Origin: Carnegiea gigantea
Lineage: Eukaryota; Streptophyta; Magnoliopsida; Caryophyllales; Cactaceae
Direction: 5' to 3'
NCBI GenBank assembly: GCA_029747015.1
Contig: JAKOGI010001278.1
Location: forward strand, 204,591-268,590
DNA: 64,000 bases
Part shown: one piece after another, positions 34,640 to 48,120 of the stretch
Layout: each line of letters opens with the position of its first letter
Position numbering within the stretch: position 1 is the stretch's first letter
Notes under the pieces: model-generated
The model's input: only the letters and a program-made list of their open reading frames with translations
Told to the model about the DNA's origin: nothing
Databases searched by the model: none
Translations under genes and position numbers: made by a program

Positions 34640-37600
34640 ATAGGCATGGGTGCTTCGCTTTCATTTCTTTCTCAGTTCCCCAAGAGGCTTTTGAGGATGT
34701 ATATGTATGGTCTGCCTAGTCACTTGGACTAAAGATATCTGTGTGTTGCATAGCTGCTTAATCCTGCGATCTAGTATCTGAACTGGGTGCTCTTCATGCA
34801 GTGGATCCTCATTGTCTGCAATGGTGTCAGATACAACGGCAGGGTTAGGATGTAGAGTGTACTTCCTGAGTTGTGAGATATCATACATGCTATGCACGTG
34901 TTTGAGTTCTAAAAGCAGATCTAGCGGATAAGCTACAATGCTCAATCCTTCAATGATCTCATATCATTCACTATATGTTAGCTTAATTTACCTTGTACTC
35001 TAAATCTCCCCATACTCTTACTAGTCAATACTTTCTAAAACACCTTATCATCTACCTGAAACTCTAGAGGATTCCTACTTTTGTAAGCATAGCTTTTCTG
35101 TCAGCTCCAACAGTTCGTTTTCAAGAGTCTCCTGATGACTGTCATCTCATTGAGTGCTGTAGATGATTTTCATTACCCAAAAGATGATTTTGTGAACAAT
35201 GTTTGCTGTCATTTTGCCCTGATGTTTTATGTGGATTTTTCTCTACTAGCAAATCCATAGCATTAACTGCTATGGGTTTTATGCCTTCTTCAAATACAAA
35301 ATATTGGTCTTAGGTCAATGTCTCATCTAAGTCACTTTAGTACAAAGAGTGCTACATTTTCTTCCATATAAAGCCTCAATGCCATTTTAATGGACAACTA
35401 GTAACCTTTGCTATAAGAAAATTTCATTAATGATAAGTCATCTTCTTGATATCCCTTGGAACTCCAGTATACTAACTCTCAACATGTTTCCTACAATTTG
35501 ATTCACTTTTTTTTTCAGTGTACCCATCTATCTCAGGATGATAAGAACTGCTAGAATTCAATATGGTTCCAAAGGCTTCTTGAAATGCTCGCTAAAATGG
35601 GCTTGAAATCTCTAATCCCTGTTTGATACCATATCTGTTGGAATTCCATGGAATCAAACTGTCTCCTTAACATATTGTTGGGCCAATCTTTTGACTCCCT
35701 AAGTATTTCAAATTTCCTCTATTGTGGAGGGCTGTAGGGTAAATTAAGTGATGACAATTGGTCATTTGCTTACCCATGTGACACTAATGGAATACCAGTT
35801 TTCAGGCCCTCTCAAGAGGTTCAGCTGAGTAATCACTACTGCACTCAAGCTATGTTGTGAGTTTCTACTCAGTGCATCTACCGCAATATTTTCTTTCTCT
35901 AGGTGATATTAGATCTGCAGGTCATAATCTTTAAGCAACTTCAGCCAATGCCTTTGTCTCAAATTGAGTTCTTTCTAAGTGAGGATATACTTCACAGTTT
36001 AATAATTTGTGTAGATCTTACATGATACTCTATATAAGTAATATTTTCAAATTCTCAACATAAAAACCACAACTGCTAGTTCTGGGTCATGGGTAGGGTG
36101 TTTTTCTCTCATAAGTCTTGAACCATTGGAAGGTATAAGTTACCACTTTATCTTCTTGCTGACTTATAGATTTCTTCAAAAAATTGGTCAGGGAAGATGA
36201 TCATTGACAAATCCTTCCCGAACTCGATAATACCTTACTATACCGAAAAAGTTTCTGACCTTAATAACATTGGTGAGCCTTGGGCACTCCGTAATTTCTT
36301 TCACCTTCTGTGAGTCAACTTAATCCATTTCTTTGAAACCACATGTACCAAAAATACCACTTCTTCTAACCAGAACTTATGCTTCTTATATTCACTCTAT
36401 AATTGATGCTTCCTTAAGGTCTGTAACACCATTCTCAAATGGGTAATGTGTTCGTTCCTATCTTTGAAGTAAATCAAGATATTGTCTATGAATACCACCT
36501 CAAACTTGCCTAAATAGGGTTTGAAAACTCTAATCATAAGATCTATAAAGGCTGCGAGGGCATTGGTCAAGCCAAAAGGCATCACATTGAATTCATAGTG
36601 ACTAAATCTGGTCCTGAGGGCAGTTTGGGAATGTCTTCGAGTAAATCCTAAGTTGGTGATATCTTGATCTCAAATAATCCTTGGAAAATACTCCTGCTCT
36701 TTACAATCAGTCAAATAAACCATCTATTCAGGGCAATGGATATTTGATCTTATTGATGATCTTATTCAACTCTCTGTAATTAATACATAACCTCAAGATT
36801 CCATCCTTCTTCTTTACAAATAGAACTGAAGCACCCCATGGTGACACACTTAGTCTGGTAAATCCTTTCTGTAATAGCTCATCTAACTAAATCTTCAGTT
36901 TTCTAAACTCTATTAGGGTTGTATGATATGGGGCTTTAGAGATACATTGGGCATCAGGGATTAATTCAATCTCAAAAATCAATCTCTTTTTGTGGGGCAG
37001 TCCCAGTGACTCTTTAGGAAAACATTTCTAAATTCACAAACTAAAAGGATATCTTCTGCTCCTTCTACTTGTGGTTAAATGTCAATAGCATAACACCAAT
37101 ACCCAGTATATCCTTGACATAAGAGCTCACTTGCTTTCATAACAGAATTTAAAGGACAAGGTATTTTCTTTCTTTGCCCATAAAACATATTTCTCTCCCT
37201 TGCTCATCCCTTGAAATAGCCTTAAGGTCCTCACAATCTATCTTGACCCCATGAGTACATAACCAGCTCATTTCTAGAATGATATCAAGGTATGATCAAA
37301 CTGAATTAAAACTCCAGGGAATACTATCCCACCAATAGTAATTGGAATAAGTTTATAAAAGATAAGACACTAAACTCTAGGGTCATTGGGTAACTTGATT
37401 CCATGATTGGTTTCTGTCTCCTTATTTTTAAGGTTCAGTTGCATGGCATATGGAGTGGATATGAATGAATGAGTGGTAACTGAATCAATCAATACACAAA
37501 ATGGCTTTGAAATTAAAAAGAAAGTTCTAGTAACTATCGTAGTAGAGGTGACAGCTTGCTTCATGCTCAACATAAACGCCATTCCTACAGTTGCGGACCC

Positions 37601-37740
37601 TGGAGGTGGGAGCCCTTGTCTACAGCCTTCAGTCTTCTAGGACAAGTAGCAATGAGGTGTTCCGGGCCACCACCCCGCATACATTTATTAGTTCCCATTT
37701 GACATTCAGGACTGGTGTGGTTGGTTCTTCCATCTTTCCC
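34640..37740 (-). pseudogene. Protease-RT-RNase H-integrase remnant of chromovirus 1
   Basis: Readable parts in element order: zinc-knuckle remnants near 37.7 kb (NHTSPECQMGTNKCMRGG, a Cys lost from the second knuckle); a protease frame at 37582-37370 (FCVLIDSVTTHSFIST, with Val in place of the active-site Gly); an RT frame at 36585-36397 ([12 protein letters not shown], then [11 protein letters not shown]). There the second catalytic Asp is Asn, codon 36483-36481. RNase H and integrase core survive only as scattered motifs (NQIVGNMLRV, EALYGRKC). The integrase end and chromodomain-like region (VHSMYDISQLRKYTLHP, then EEHPVQILDRRIKQLCN) are open at 34945-34661. Stops are dense; it is dead. 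Confidence 0.8.
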
Positions 37741-37799
37741 ATAGGGTTCTGCTAAACCTATATGATGACTCTTCGGAGGAGCGAGAGCGGGCTTCTGCT

Positions 37800-38110
37800 G
37801 GTTTACACTATTGCTCGAAGCTCCCGGCTCGGTCCACTTCCTCAGTCAGGTAAAATGTTCTAATGTTCACCTTTTTATCCTTTGGAACCTCCACTATTGT
37901 GAAAATATTTTCTATCCCTCTAATCCATGCTTCCAGCTCCACTGGGTCAAACTTTCCATCATATACTTTAGGGTTACATCGCCCACCCTATATACTAATT
38001 TATTGACTTTATGAGGGATTTCGGAAGGTGCTGGGGCTATTCATTTCATAAGCTCAGACACCAAGGTCTGTTAATTGTTAGAGTTCCTATATTGCTAACT
38101 AACTTAGGGG
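37800..38110 (-). pseudogene. gag remnant of chromovirus 1
   Basis: The minus strand near 38.07-37.85 kb reads SELMK, then NKLVYRVGDVTLKYMM and a WKHGLEG region with MWRFQ-type fragments. It aligns with the intact gag frame of chromovirus 2 (ELMKRIPQVPTETPPKEDKL onward). The rest of the capsid region, present in the neighbour, is not recognisable here and is probably deleted. Confidence 0.5.
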
Positions 38111-39059
38111 GAATTAAGGGCACTCTACTAAGGGTTGTTAGCACATTACACAAAACTTAGTCACCTGCACCTAATCATGACCTGAATTTTCTTCTATGTG
38201 GGTTTTTGCATTATTTTACACATATTTTGATATTCTGCCTATCCATTCAGCTGAGTAACTCAGTCAACTGACTACAAGTAACACATAAGACACATATACA
38301 CAACAGATACAACTAGCATGGCCTAAGTATTATTAAAACATAGCACAAAACTTCATTATATCATTACCATAATTGCTTGTGTACATACATATACTTGATT
38401 CCACAAAAAATATCACATCCAACTGACCACCTAAGGCCAACCTTTACACATACCTCCTAACAAAAACACTGCTTAGCCCTAATAGACTAAGTCCGCCACA
38501 TGCCCAGAAGTAGGCAGGAATAGTCAACACAATCGAAAAGACCTGTCTAACGATATGCAATGTCATAACCTACACAAAATTCATCTATCAAACTGGCTGT
38601 ACTATATACATGTGGGCTCAAAAAGTAATCTATTTGAGATGCAGTAATCCATCTGAGATGTCAACATATAATATAAATTAACCTAATGATCCCTAAATGG
38701 AACATATTCTAGGTCAGACTCATCCCCAGGCTCACTGCTAGAATTAAAACTGTTAATCTAAAACACCAATCTCTACATTCTTATCATCATGATCAAGCTT
38801 ACGCTGCTCTAATTCAGAGTCCTTCTCTGAGTCTTCCATGAGGTCACCATCAGAGCTAAACTATGGTGTATCAGGGAGATCCATAATAACATGGACCTCG
38901 TTTGATCCATCAGATACAGGGATCCCCTCTCTAGGTCCCAATGGCTTCGGGTTGTCAGACGGTTAGGGAGTGGTCGGTGCAAGTGGTGATAGTAGGCGAC
39001 GTATAAAGTGAAATGAAAATATATACTGCAGAATGCCCATGTCATTCGCTCTCGGCTCT

Positions 39060-39350
39060 AACTCCTCCCTTAATAACAGCTCGATAATAATGTTTGCCCA
39101 GGCCTCGCGAAACTAAAATCTAGGTTCATCCTATCTAAGGCTTGAGTCATCATAAAGTCTTGATATCGGGTCCCAAACTCAACTCAACGGCCAACTGTAG
39201 ATAAGGTCCACAATAGCCTATGGCTATAGACCATAACACTATGAAACTCAGAAATGGGGTCTGTACGTGGGTTACTATACTAGCATAAAGTAAAAACATG
39301 TAAATGACCACAGGAGTGCCTGACATCATATTCACTGCATATGGATCCAT
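39060..39350 (-). pseudogene. Pre-gag ORF of chromovirus 1
   Basis: From 39350 an open frame begins MDPYAVNMMSGTPVV and runs 66 codons. After a frameshift it continues as YQDFMMTQALDRMNLDF. It is homologous to the 151-codon frame at 50920-50465 in chromovirus 2, in the same place between primer-binding site and gag. Function unknown. Confidence 0.6.
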
Positions 39351-39530
39351 CTAACAAGGAGGAACATAAGTGAAGAACATGAGAGAGGTAAATAGGCATT
39401 TCTACTGTCATAAGTCTCTAATATCATAAATCTCTAACGATATCACAATAATCCTCGCTAACCAACTTTCTCACTCTCCTCACTCCACTTTCCATACTCC
39501 ATATTCCATCAGGCATGCAAGATCAATCCT

Positions 39531-39543
39531 AGCTCTGATACCA
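39531..39543 (-). other. Primer-binding site of chromovirus 1
   Basis: The minus strand reads TGGTATCAGAGCT four bases past the 5' LTR, complementary to the 3' end of initiator tRNA-Met. Confidence 0.85.
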
Positions 39544-39547
39544 AATC

Positions 39548-42345
39548 TATAACGCCTCCAAATTAAACATGCTCCATTGTTTGCAATCATTATTCTGATT
39601 CCCTAAATTCCAACTGATAAACCTAATGGCCGAGGCATTACCGCCGTCCCAAAAGAACAAGGCTTGCTGCAAGTGCACTAGAGTTAATAGAGTTAGGCAT
39701 AATTTCAACCATATCTGTTTACTCATTAACCAACATAAGGGCGATTCACTGAGGGTTTGCCTAAAACAAAACATGAAAGCATTTCAAACTATGAGCGGAA
39801 GCTCAGTACATATATTCATATATTATTAAATGATCACTGCATAAATTGGTTGGGCACCCGCTTTATAATTCATTTTAAGTTAAAACAGTGAATGAGATGA
39901 ATGTAAACTACATTACTAGTTATTATCTAATAGTGAACCCCTAGATATTGTCATGATCTAGGGATAGGTGTACACCTGCCAAGCAGATCGGGAGACCTGG
40001 CCTGAATTCACGCAAGTAACTGAAGGGCAATGCTCTCTAACTGATAACTAATGGGGTCACTAATTATATGACAAATCACTAATTAAACTGATCATTAATG
40101 TACTTACCAAAACATTATCATTTTAATAAATACGTGCTGATTTCTAAAGATAGAGGCAATGAGCGTACCTGAAGTCTTTAAAATGCAATCTCACTTGATA
40201 ATACTTATGCACAATGGGAAACGATAGACTAGGGCTCGTTTCTGCTTAAGAAATACAATTATGGGTAAATGTAGTTAGTAAACAACTTTCACTCCCATAA
40301 TTTGTAACTTCATGAAAATTGATCAATAAAAAGGAATCCATAATTCAATAATTCAACATAAGATAAGTCATACTAAAATGATTTTGAAAAATAAATAAGT
40401 TAGGGTCATTCAACTCGAAGTAAAGCAAATTGAAGCAAAATAGACCAAAATGTAATAATTGAGGTGATAATGGAACTATTTTAGTAGATACAAATGGAAT
40501 ATGGGTTTTTGATGTTTCTAAAATGAATAATAGAAGGTTTAATGATAAGAGGGGTGTTGTGAGTTTCAGGAAAGCTCATATAACCTTAGCTTGTGTCACT
40601 ACCCTCTCTACTTCTCCAATTTTATTCTCATGCCCATTTAACTCGGTTTTCTAACCCAAGTAAACTTCTGTGCAAAATGAAAGTTGTTGAACTCACTAAA
40701 CTTTGTAATTTCTTTGTAATATCCATAATTATGTAGAAACTCCTTGTAATATTTCTAAATGCCACGATTTCTTTCTTCCCTTATATTACCGTTTGAAGGT
40801 CCACTTTAGAAAATCCATATCTTTCACCCATGACCTCTAATTGAGCTACAAAACCCCAATATGAAAAGCACAAAAAGTCCCTCAAAACTTTTATTCATTG
40901 TATAAAACATAATTACCACAATAGGGTTCTTAAAATTGGGTTAGAACACAGCTGTGCACAACTTAGGTCTGTCCTGTGCAGTCTTGGAAAAATGGCCATA
41001 CCTTTCTCCACACAACTCGGAATGAAGTGATCCAAAAGGCATTTGAAAGATAACTCACTGACCTATCTACCCATTAAAAATCATAATTTTTGGCTAGACG
41101 GATCATTACCAGTGTATTGGCAAAGTGACCCCTATTTTCTGCCAGTTCACAGCTACACTGCTTGTGCTTTCCCATTTATTGTCACATAAATCCCCATCTA
41201 AAATCATTCCTTAAAATCATGTAATAAAGCTTATTCCTTCTCATCACCTTGTAAATCCATTTTACCTTAAAATACTCCATAATTATTTTTACATATGTCC
41301 TTCAATTCCTCTATTTATAAAATCACTCTAAACACACCCATAATCACCTTTGCTCTCATAAATGAGCAAATAAACCACTTTTAAATCAATTGGAGAATTT
41401 TTGTAATTCAACCCTTTATGCAAAAATCCTACCAAACCTACCATTGTTATCATCAATAGGTTTGAAGATTACCAAATCAAAGATAAAACAATCAAAATTC
41501 AACACTTTAACTTAAGCTTGCATGATCTTGGACACCCCTGAACCCTAGCATGCTTCAAGCTTATCCAATCAATTAAAACATCAAAATAACACTTGTTTAT
41601 ATCAAGATAACATGATCTATAATCAAATCCAACATAAAAACCCAAAATTAAACAAGATTAGAATTAGGATTTACCCCACTTGAGATCACGTATAGAGAGA
41701 TGGAGGTGGTGTTTGGTGTTTATAAGAGTTGTGGTTGGTGGTTGGTGGCTGATAGGGTGGTGGCTCGTGGCTGATGGTGGCTGGTGACAACAACTGGTGG
41801 CAACAGTAGCTTGTGGTGGGGGCAGCAAGGGGGCTGGTTGTGGGGTGGAGAAAGAGGAGGAAGAAGAAAGCATGGTGCTTTTACTTGGTTGAAAATGATT
41901 CCAAGCTATATCAAATTACTTGGCTGAGTATTATCCCACCCTAAAATATCTTTTTACCAATTAAAATTAGGTACAAATGATGGCGATTAACTTAATTTAA
42001 TCACACCAAAATTTTGGGTTAAAACTTGAACCCAAAATGAATCAGGCTGCAAATCTGGCCCAAAAGAATTGGCCCAAACTTAATGAATTTGGACCCAAAT
42101 TTTTTTGCATGGTCAAAAATTAAATTTTTGTAACATTATGAAAAATAATTTAATCACCTAATCATATTTACCACGGCCTAATATCAATTCACTGAAATTG
42201 TTATGTAAATGAACTCGAATTGTAAAGTGGGGCTCGAAATGAACTCTCCCAATCGGGATGATTAAATGCGATATTTAAATGGGAGAATAATAATAATCAT
42301 GACTTAATTAAATAAATAAACATGATTTAGGGTTGGGTCGTTACA
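39548..42345 (-). repeat. 5' LTR of chromovirus 1
   Basis: This 2.8 kb repeat pairs with 31913-34571. It starts TATAACGCC on the plus strand, where the sister family at 42498 has TGTAACGCC. It retains about 300 bp (around 40615-40920) that the 3' LTR has lost. Confidence 0.9.
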
Positions 42346-42497
42346 CACCACAAGGAGAGCACGACTGCAAAAGGGGTGTATTGCGATGGTCAGCTCTTCT
42401 TCTTGATGGTCAGTTCTCCTATTCAACAATGTAGCCCTTGGTAAAATTGTGATCAATATAAGTGAACACCATGATCATTAAAAAAAACAAATGCATT
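42346..42497 (+). pseudogene. Ulp1-like gene copy 2, 152-bp middle fragment
   Basis: This stretch lies between the two retrotransposons. It matches 25610-25765 of copy 1, including the KGVxF, FFLMV-encoding part and GATCATT words. It therefore shows that both insertions are in the same host gene and not one in the other. It includes the target duplications CACCA at the left and GCATT at the right. Confidence 0.85.
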
Positions 42498-45142
42498 TGT
42501 AACGCCCCAAATATATATGATTTATTGCCTGCATTCAACTACTTGCATTTACCTGCATAAGGTTATCAATAAGACATAATAACTCAATGAACGGGGCATT
42601 ACCACCGTCCACAAAGGACAAGGCTTCCATTATACATGAAAACTTGCTATAAACCAAAGATTACCCTATAAAGGGGCAGTCACTATCATAATCACTCAAA
42701 CCATTTAGTTATATATAGAAATGGATCTACATCCCAAGGGTTACACCACATACATAACTTGGTCCAAAAATACAGTTGTGGCACCAAAATACATAATTTA
42801 GTTCGAATATACAGTTGAAACTCCAAAATACATCACAATATGCTAAGATAGCATCTTAGCGCTCCCACACCGCCCATCACATGGAAGGTCCCGTCTCATT
42901 TGTCACCTTCGGCCTCCCTGCCCGCCTGAGAGCGGTTCACTGAACATTTTTCTAAAACAAAACATAAAAATATTTCGAACTGTGAGCCAAAGCTCAGTAC
43001 ATGCATCCATGTACTGATAAAAATTCACTGAAAAGTTATTCGGGCCCGCTTCTAATTCATTTTAATTGAAAACAGGGAATGAGATGCATATAAAACTGCA
43101 TTGCCAATTATTATCTGTTACAGCACCCCTTAGTAACTGTTACGATCTGTGAATAGGTGTACACCTGCCAAGCTGACTAAGGGACCTGACCTGAAGCCGC
43201 GCGGGTAACTGGAGGGTAATGCCCTGTAACTGATAACTGACGGGTCACTAATTAGGTGATAAAGCACTGATTAAAATGATTCATTGATGTACTTATCAAA
43301 ATATTATGATTTCGATAAATACATGCTAATTACTAAAGATACAGGCAATGAACGTACCTAGAAATTTTAAATGCTAGTTCACAGAGGAATAAGATGTACT
43401 AAAGTGAAGAAAATGAAAGCTTAGGCTTTGATTCTGTTCAAAAGTTCATTATAGGAACATGAGGTCAGAAACGATCTTATTCTTATAAGGGATAACTTTA
43501 AATAAAACTAGCTTATGAAGAACTTTTACACAGCAGTTCATAGATTAAACCAAAATAATGACGATATAAACCATAGAAATGTTATTTAAGGCACAGTAGC
43601 AAGTTTAGAGCATAAGGGCTTGAAAAGAGGGTATGGAAAGAATAATCCACAACTTATACTCCCGATCTCAAAATGAGACATAAGACCCCAATATAAACAG
43701 CTTAGGAAGGCCTCCAAAACTTTCATTAAGGACACGAAATATGATTCCCATGATAGGGTTCCTAAAATGGGGCTAGAACATCAACATGTCAGTTTTAAGC
43801 CCACCCTACACAGGTTCGGTAGAATGACCATAACTTTCTCCACAGACCTTGGATTAATGCAATTCAAGAGGCATTGTAAAGGTAACACACTGACCTATCT
43901 GCCCACCAAAAATCATAATTTTTGGCTGGGTTGATCATTACCAGTTTCATTTCAAATGCTATCCTGTTTTTCTGGAAATTCCAGCCTCACTGATTAAGTG
44001 GGTTCTGTCACTTTTCACACCAATCCTCAACTTAAACTCCTTCTTAAGAGCATGTAAACACACTTTGGTACATCCCACATCATACAAAAATACCACACTC
44101 AATTTCACTTCACATTTATATCCAACAAAGCTCATTTTCTAGGCACATATGCACATACCTCAAGTTTAAGACAAGTTTAGTCCAAACCATGCATTCATGG
44201 CTAAAAGCCTAACTTTGGGTCAACTTGAACTCACTTTCATCTTTTCAAAACACCATAAACACTATAATAAACTTCATATATTAAAAGATAAGCGAAAACA
44301 AGGATAAAACAACTAATAACCAACACTTGAATATGAAGCTTGCATGACTAAGGTGAAACCCTAACCCTAGCATCATCCAATTTATGATCCATCACCAAGA
44401 TGATTCTTAAATCAATAAAAATAACATGATCCATCATTAAAATAACCAAAACAAGGAGAAAAACCCAACAAGATCAAGAACTAACAAAAAAATCATCAAA
44501 AGAAGTAAGAATGATCCTTGATGCTAGTGGGAGTGAGAGGGGTGGTTGGGGGTGGTAAGTGGTCGATGTATGGTGGTTGAAAGGTGGTTGAAAGGTGGTT
44601 GGGAGGTCTGCTGGTGCTACTGGACGTGACTTAGAGAGAAGGAGGAGAGCAATAGGAGAGAGAAAGTGTCTTGAAATTACTTGGTGCTAAATGAATATTT
44701 TGCAAATTTATACTTGGCTTTTACTTGGCTAAAAATGAAAGTAGAAAAGCGAAGCTTAATTAAGGCTTAATTAAGAGAGTTTAGCTAGACAAATGAGGGT
44801 CAAGTCTTGTTGGGTCGAAATTGACCTTAAACGGGCTCGGGTTTAGAAAAAGAACGGAAACTGAGTGCGCTTGCAAAATTTTTTTTTTCAAAACTCGAGA
44901 TTAAATGGTTGTAGTGCCATGAAAAAGAATTAAATCGTTAAATTCATAAATATCAAGGCCTAAATCGATCTCCAAAATTTGACTAGAACAAAACCCCGAA
45001 TTGTGAAGTGAGGGCGCATTTTGAAATGTCCAATTAAATGCCCAATTGGGATAATAAAAGAGATGATGTAAATGAAATGAAATTAATCACATGGATTAAT
45101 GAAATGAAATTAATAAACATATTTTAGGGTTGGACTATTGCA
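42498..45142 (-). repeat. 3' LTR of chromovirus 2
   Basis: It pairs with 51131-53783. Near 44520-44620 it contains imperfect GGTGGTTGAAAGGTGG repeats, fewer in the partner. No coding region is recognised. Confidence 0.95.
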
Positions 45143-45157
45143 GTCTTCCCCCCTTAA
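45143..45157 (-). other. Polypurine tract of chromovirus 2
   Basis: The minus strand reads TTAAGGGGGGAAGAC immediately before the 3' LTR. It is nearly the same as the tract of chromovirus 1. Confidence 0.8.
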
Positions 45158-45194
45158 AAAGTTTCGTCCTCGAAACTGATGAACTTCACCTTAT

Positions 45195-46560
45195 CATGTA
45201 GGTTTACCACGAATAAATATGGGTATTTGGCTTTCATTGCCTCCTCGGTCTCCCAAGTAGCTTCTTGGGAGGTATGGTTTGTCTAGAGTACTTTGACCAA
45301 TGGCATCTGTTTGTTGCACAGCTGCTTGATCCTGCGATCTAGTATTTAGACAGGACGCTCCTCATATACTAGATCTTCAGTAATTTTGATAGGTTTAGAT
45401 ACAATGGTATGGTCTGGATCTGGAATGTATTTTTGAAGTTGAGAGATATGGAACACGTTATGCACGTGCTCAAGTTCGATAGTCAACTCTAGACGATAAG
45501 CGATGGGATTCAACCCTTCAATGATTTCATAAGGTCCAATATACCTTAGACTCAATTTTCCCCGTACTCCAAACCTTTTGACACCTCTAGTTGGTGAAAC
45601 TTTCAGAAAAACTTTATCGCCTACTTGAAATTCTAGAGGCCTTCTTCTTTTATCTGCAAAACTTTTCTGCCGACTTTGGGCAACCCTGATATGCTCCTGA
45701 ATCTTTCTTATTGTCTCAGTGATCTCTTGAATCATTTCAGGACCTATAATCAGTGCCTCGTCGAAATCACTCCAGTACAATGGGGTTCTACATTTTCTCC
45801 CATATAAAGCCTCAAATGGGGTCATTTTGATGGTGGACTGATAGCTGTTGTTATAAGAGAATTCCACCAAAGGTAAATTGTCTTCCCATTTCCCTTGGGA
45901 CTCCAATACATAAGCTCTCAACATGTCCTCCACAATTTGATTTACTCTTTCAGTTTATCCATCTGTTTCTGGATGATAGGAGTTACTGAAGTTTAGTTTG
46001 GTCCCAAAGGCCTTTTGAAGTGCTTACCAGAAACATGCTTGGAATCTTTGATCCCTATCTGAGACTATGTCTAAAGAAATCCCATGCAGACGGACTATCT
46101 CTTTAACATACAGTTGGGCTAGTCTTTCAACTCGCCAAGTATCCTTAATTGGCAGGAAATGAGCCGACTTTGTGAGTCGATCAACTATGACCCAGATAGC
46201 ATTCTTTTTCGAGGCAGAAAGGGGTAAACCCACAACAAAGTCCATTGGGATTGAATCCCACTTCCAAGTGGGAATTTTTAAGGGTCGTAGTTCACCCACA
46301 GGACATTGATGCTCTGCTTTAACTTTCTGACAAATTAGACACTTATCCACATATTCTGCAACATCCTTCTTCATATCTCTGTACATCTTGGTGCCTCCTG
46401 AATGCACTGAATAACGAGTATTGTGAGGCTTTTCCAGGATCTGCTTTCTTAATTCCCCATTTTGGGGCACACATAGGTGATTCTGGAACCGCAGAGTCCC
46501 ATCCTCGTGCACTACAAATCCCGGAGACTTTCCTTTCTCTAAATTTTGCTTTATTCTTTG
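45195..46560 (-). pseudogene. Integrase with chromodomain, chromovirus 2
   Basis: The integrase inserts element DNA; the chromodomain directs it to chromatin. Visible parts: an HHCC zinc region (HNTRYSVHSGGTKMYRDM, then DKCLICQKVKAEH) and catalytic core Asp in WDSIPMDFVVGLP. The second Asp is in DIVSDRDQRF. The catalytic Glu is in TDG-stop-TERVNQIVEDM near 45.95 kb, where a TAA replaces a Gln codon. The C-terminal part includes GDKVFLKVSPTRGVKRFG, LSLRYIGPYEII and HVHNVFHISQLQKYIPDP. A TAA then splits ERPV from ILDRRIKQLCNKQ, and the chromodomain follows with QEATWETEEAMKAKYP to about 45.20 kb. Three stops (near 46.02, 45.95 and 45.35 kb) separate otherwise open stretches. Confidence 0.9.
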
Positions 46561-46578
46561 GAGTTCGGGATTACTTTG

Positions 46579-48120
46579 CTAGTTCAGTCGAATTTCTTCC
46601 ATTAGGGAAGACTGTACAGTAAGTGCTGATAATTGAGCACTTGTTTGCCCGTGGGACACCAATTGAATCCCAAAGTCCTCAAGTTCTCCTAAGAGATTCA
46701 ATTGAGTAATCACCACGGTGTTCGAGCTATGTTGCGCCTTCCTACTCAGGGCATCCGCCACCACATTTGCTTTGCCAGGATAATATTGAATCTGTAAATC
46801 ATAGTCTTTAAACAGCTTAAGCCAACGCCGTTGTCTCAAATTGAGCTCCTTCTAGATGAAGATATACCTTAGACTTTGATGATCAGTATAGATGTTGCAC
46901 GATACCCCATATAAATAATGTCTCCAAATTTTTAATGCAAAGACCACGGCTGCTAACTCCAGGTCATAAGTAGGATAGTTTTTCTCATATGGCTTGAGTT
47001 GTCGAGAGGCATAAGCTACGACTTTGTTCTCCTACATCAGTACGCACCCTAGACCGTTCTTCGATGCGTCACTATAAACTATATACTCCTTCCCTTCCAT
47101 TGGTAACGTTAGAATTGGGGCGGTAGTTAGTCGCTGCCTTAGCTCTTGGAAAGCTTATTCATATCTTTCAGTCCACTCGAACTTATTCACCTTTTTCAGT
47201 AGATTGGTCAGTGGTGAAGCTATTTTCGAAAAGTTTTTAACGAATCTTCGATAATAGCCTACTAAACCCAGAAAGCTTCTAATCTCTGTGACATTGGTTG
47301 GCCTTGGCCATTCTGTGATTGCTTTCACCTTCTAGGGGTCGACTTTGATTCCTTCTTTCGTAACCACATATCCTAAAAATACCACTTCCTCCAACCAAAA
47401 TTCACATTTCTTTAATTTGACATAGAGTTGATGTTCCCTCAAAGTTTGCAATACTATCTACAATTGATCAGCATATTCCTCCTTGTCCTAGAATAGATAA
47501 GGATATCATCTATGAGCACCACTGCAAACTTGTCTAAATAAGGTCTGAAAACCTTGTTCATAAGGTCCATAAAGGCTGCAGGAGCATTAGTGAGACCAAA
47601 AGGCATCACTGTGAACTCATAGTGACCATACCTGATCCTAAACGCTGTCTTAGGAATGTCCTCAGGCTTAATCTTAAGTTGATGGTACCCTGACCTCAAA
47701 TCAATCTTAGGGAATACTCCTGCTCCTTGTAGTTGATCAAACAAGTCATGTATTCGCGACAGAGGGTATTTGTTTTTTATGGTAATCTTGTTCAACTCCC
47801 TGTAATCGATACATAGCCTTAAGGTTCCATCCTTCTTGTTGACAAACAATACTGGGGTGCCCCATGGTGACACACTTGGCCTAATAAAGCCCTTCTGTGA
47901 CAACTCATCTAGCTGAATCTTTAGTTCCTTAAGCTTAGTTGGGGCTATACGATACGGGGCTTTAGAAACAAGTTGAGCTCCCGGAAGTAATTCGATTCTA
48001 AAATCAATTTCCCTCTGCGGGGGTAGTCCTGGTAACTCCCCAGGGAAAACATCTTCAAATTCACAAACTACAGGTATATTTGCTACTTCCTCTGCTTTTG
48101 TTTGGGTGTTAATAGCATAA
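46579..48120 (-). pseudogene. Reverse transcriptase-RNase H, chromovirus 2
   Basis: RT copies the element RNA and RNase H removes it. The open frame 47903-47454 includes [63 protein letters not shown] and the catalytic [11 protein letters not shown] (near 47513), all canonical. A frameshift at about 47.47 kb moves the connection region ([34 protein letters not shown]) to another frame. RNase H motifs follow: [34 protein letters not shown] and [10 protein letters not shown]. The frame at 46839-46579 contains QRRWLKLFKDYDLQ and NVVADALSRK. Stops are few and all catalytic residues of RT are intact. Confidence 0.9.

Larger units (their letters stand above)
31913..42345 (-). mobile_element. Tekay/Del-like chromovirus 1, decayed
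   Basis: This 10.4 kb Ty3/Gypsy element has long LTRs (31913-34571 and 39548-42345). It is flanked by CACTA and CACCA, a 5-bp target duplication with one change. The primer-binding site next to the right LTR and the purine tract next to the left LTR show minus orientation. Integrase carries a chromodomain-like end. The LTR termini read TA...TA or TA...CA instead of TG...CA, and sampled LTR identity is about 85% (first ~180 bp), so it is older than its neighbour at 42498. It interrupts the Ulp1-like gene copy 2. Confidence 0.9.

Noticed and set aside
41664..41873. Ser/Pro-rich frame inside the right LTR of chromovirus 1
   Set aside because: It is the reverse translation of the GGTGGCTGG-type repeat. 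The left LTR does not keep it open.
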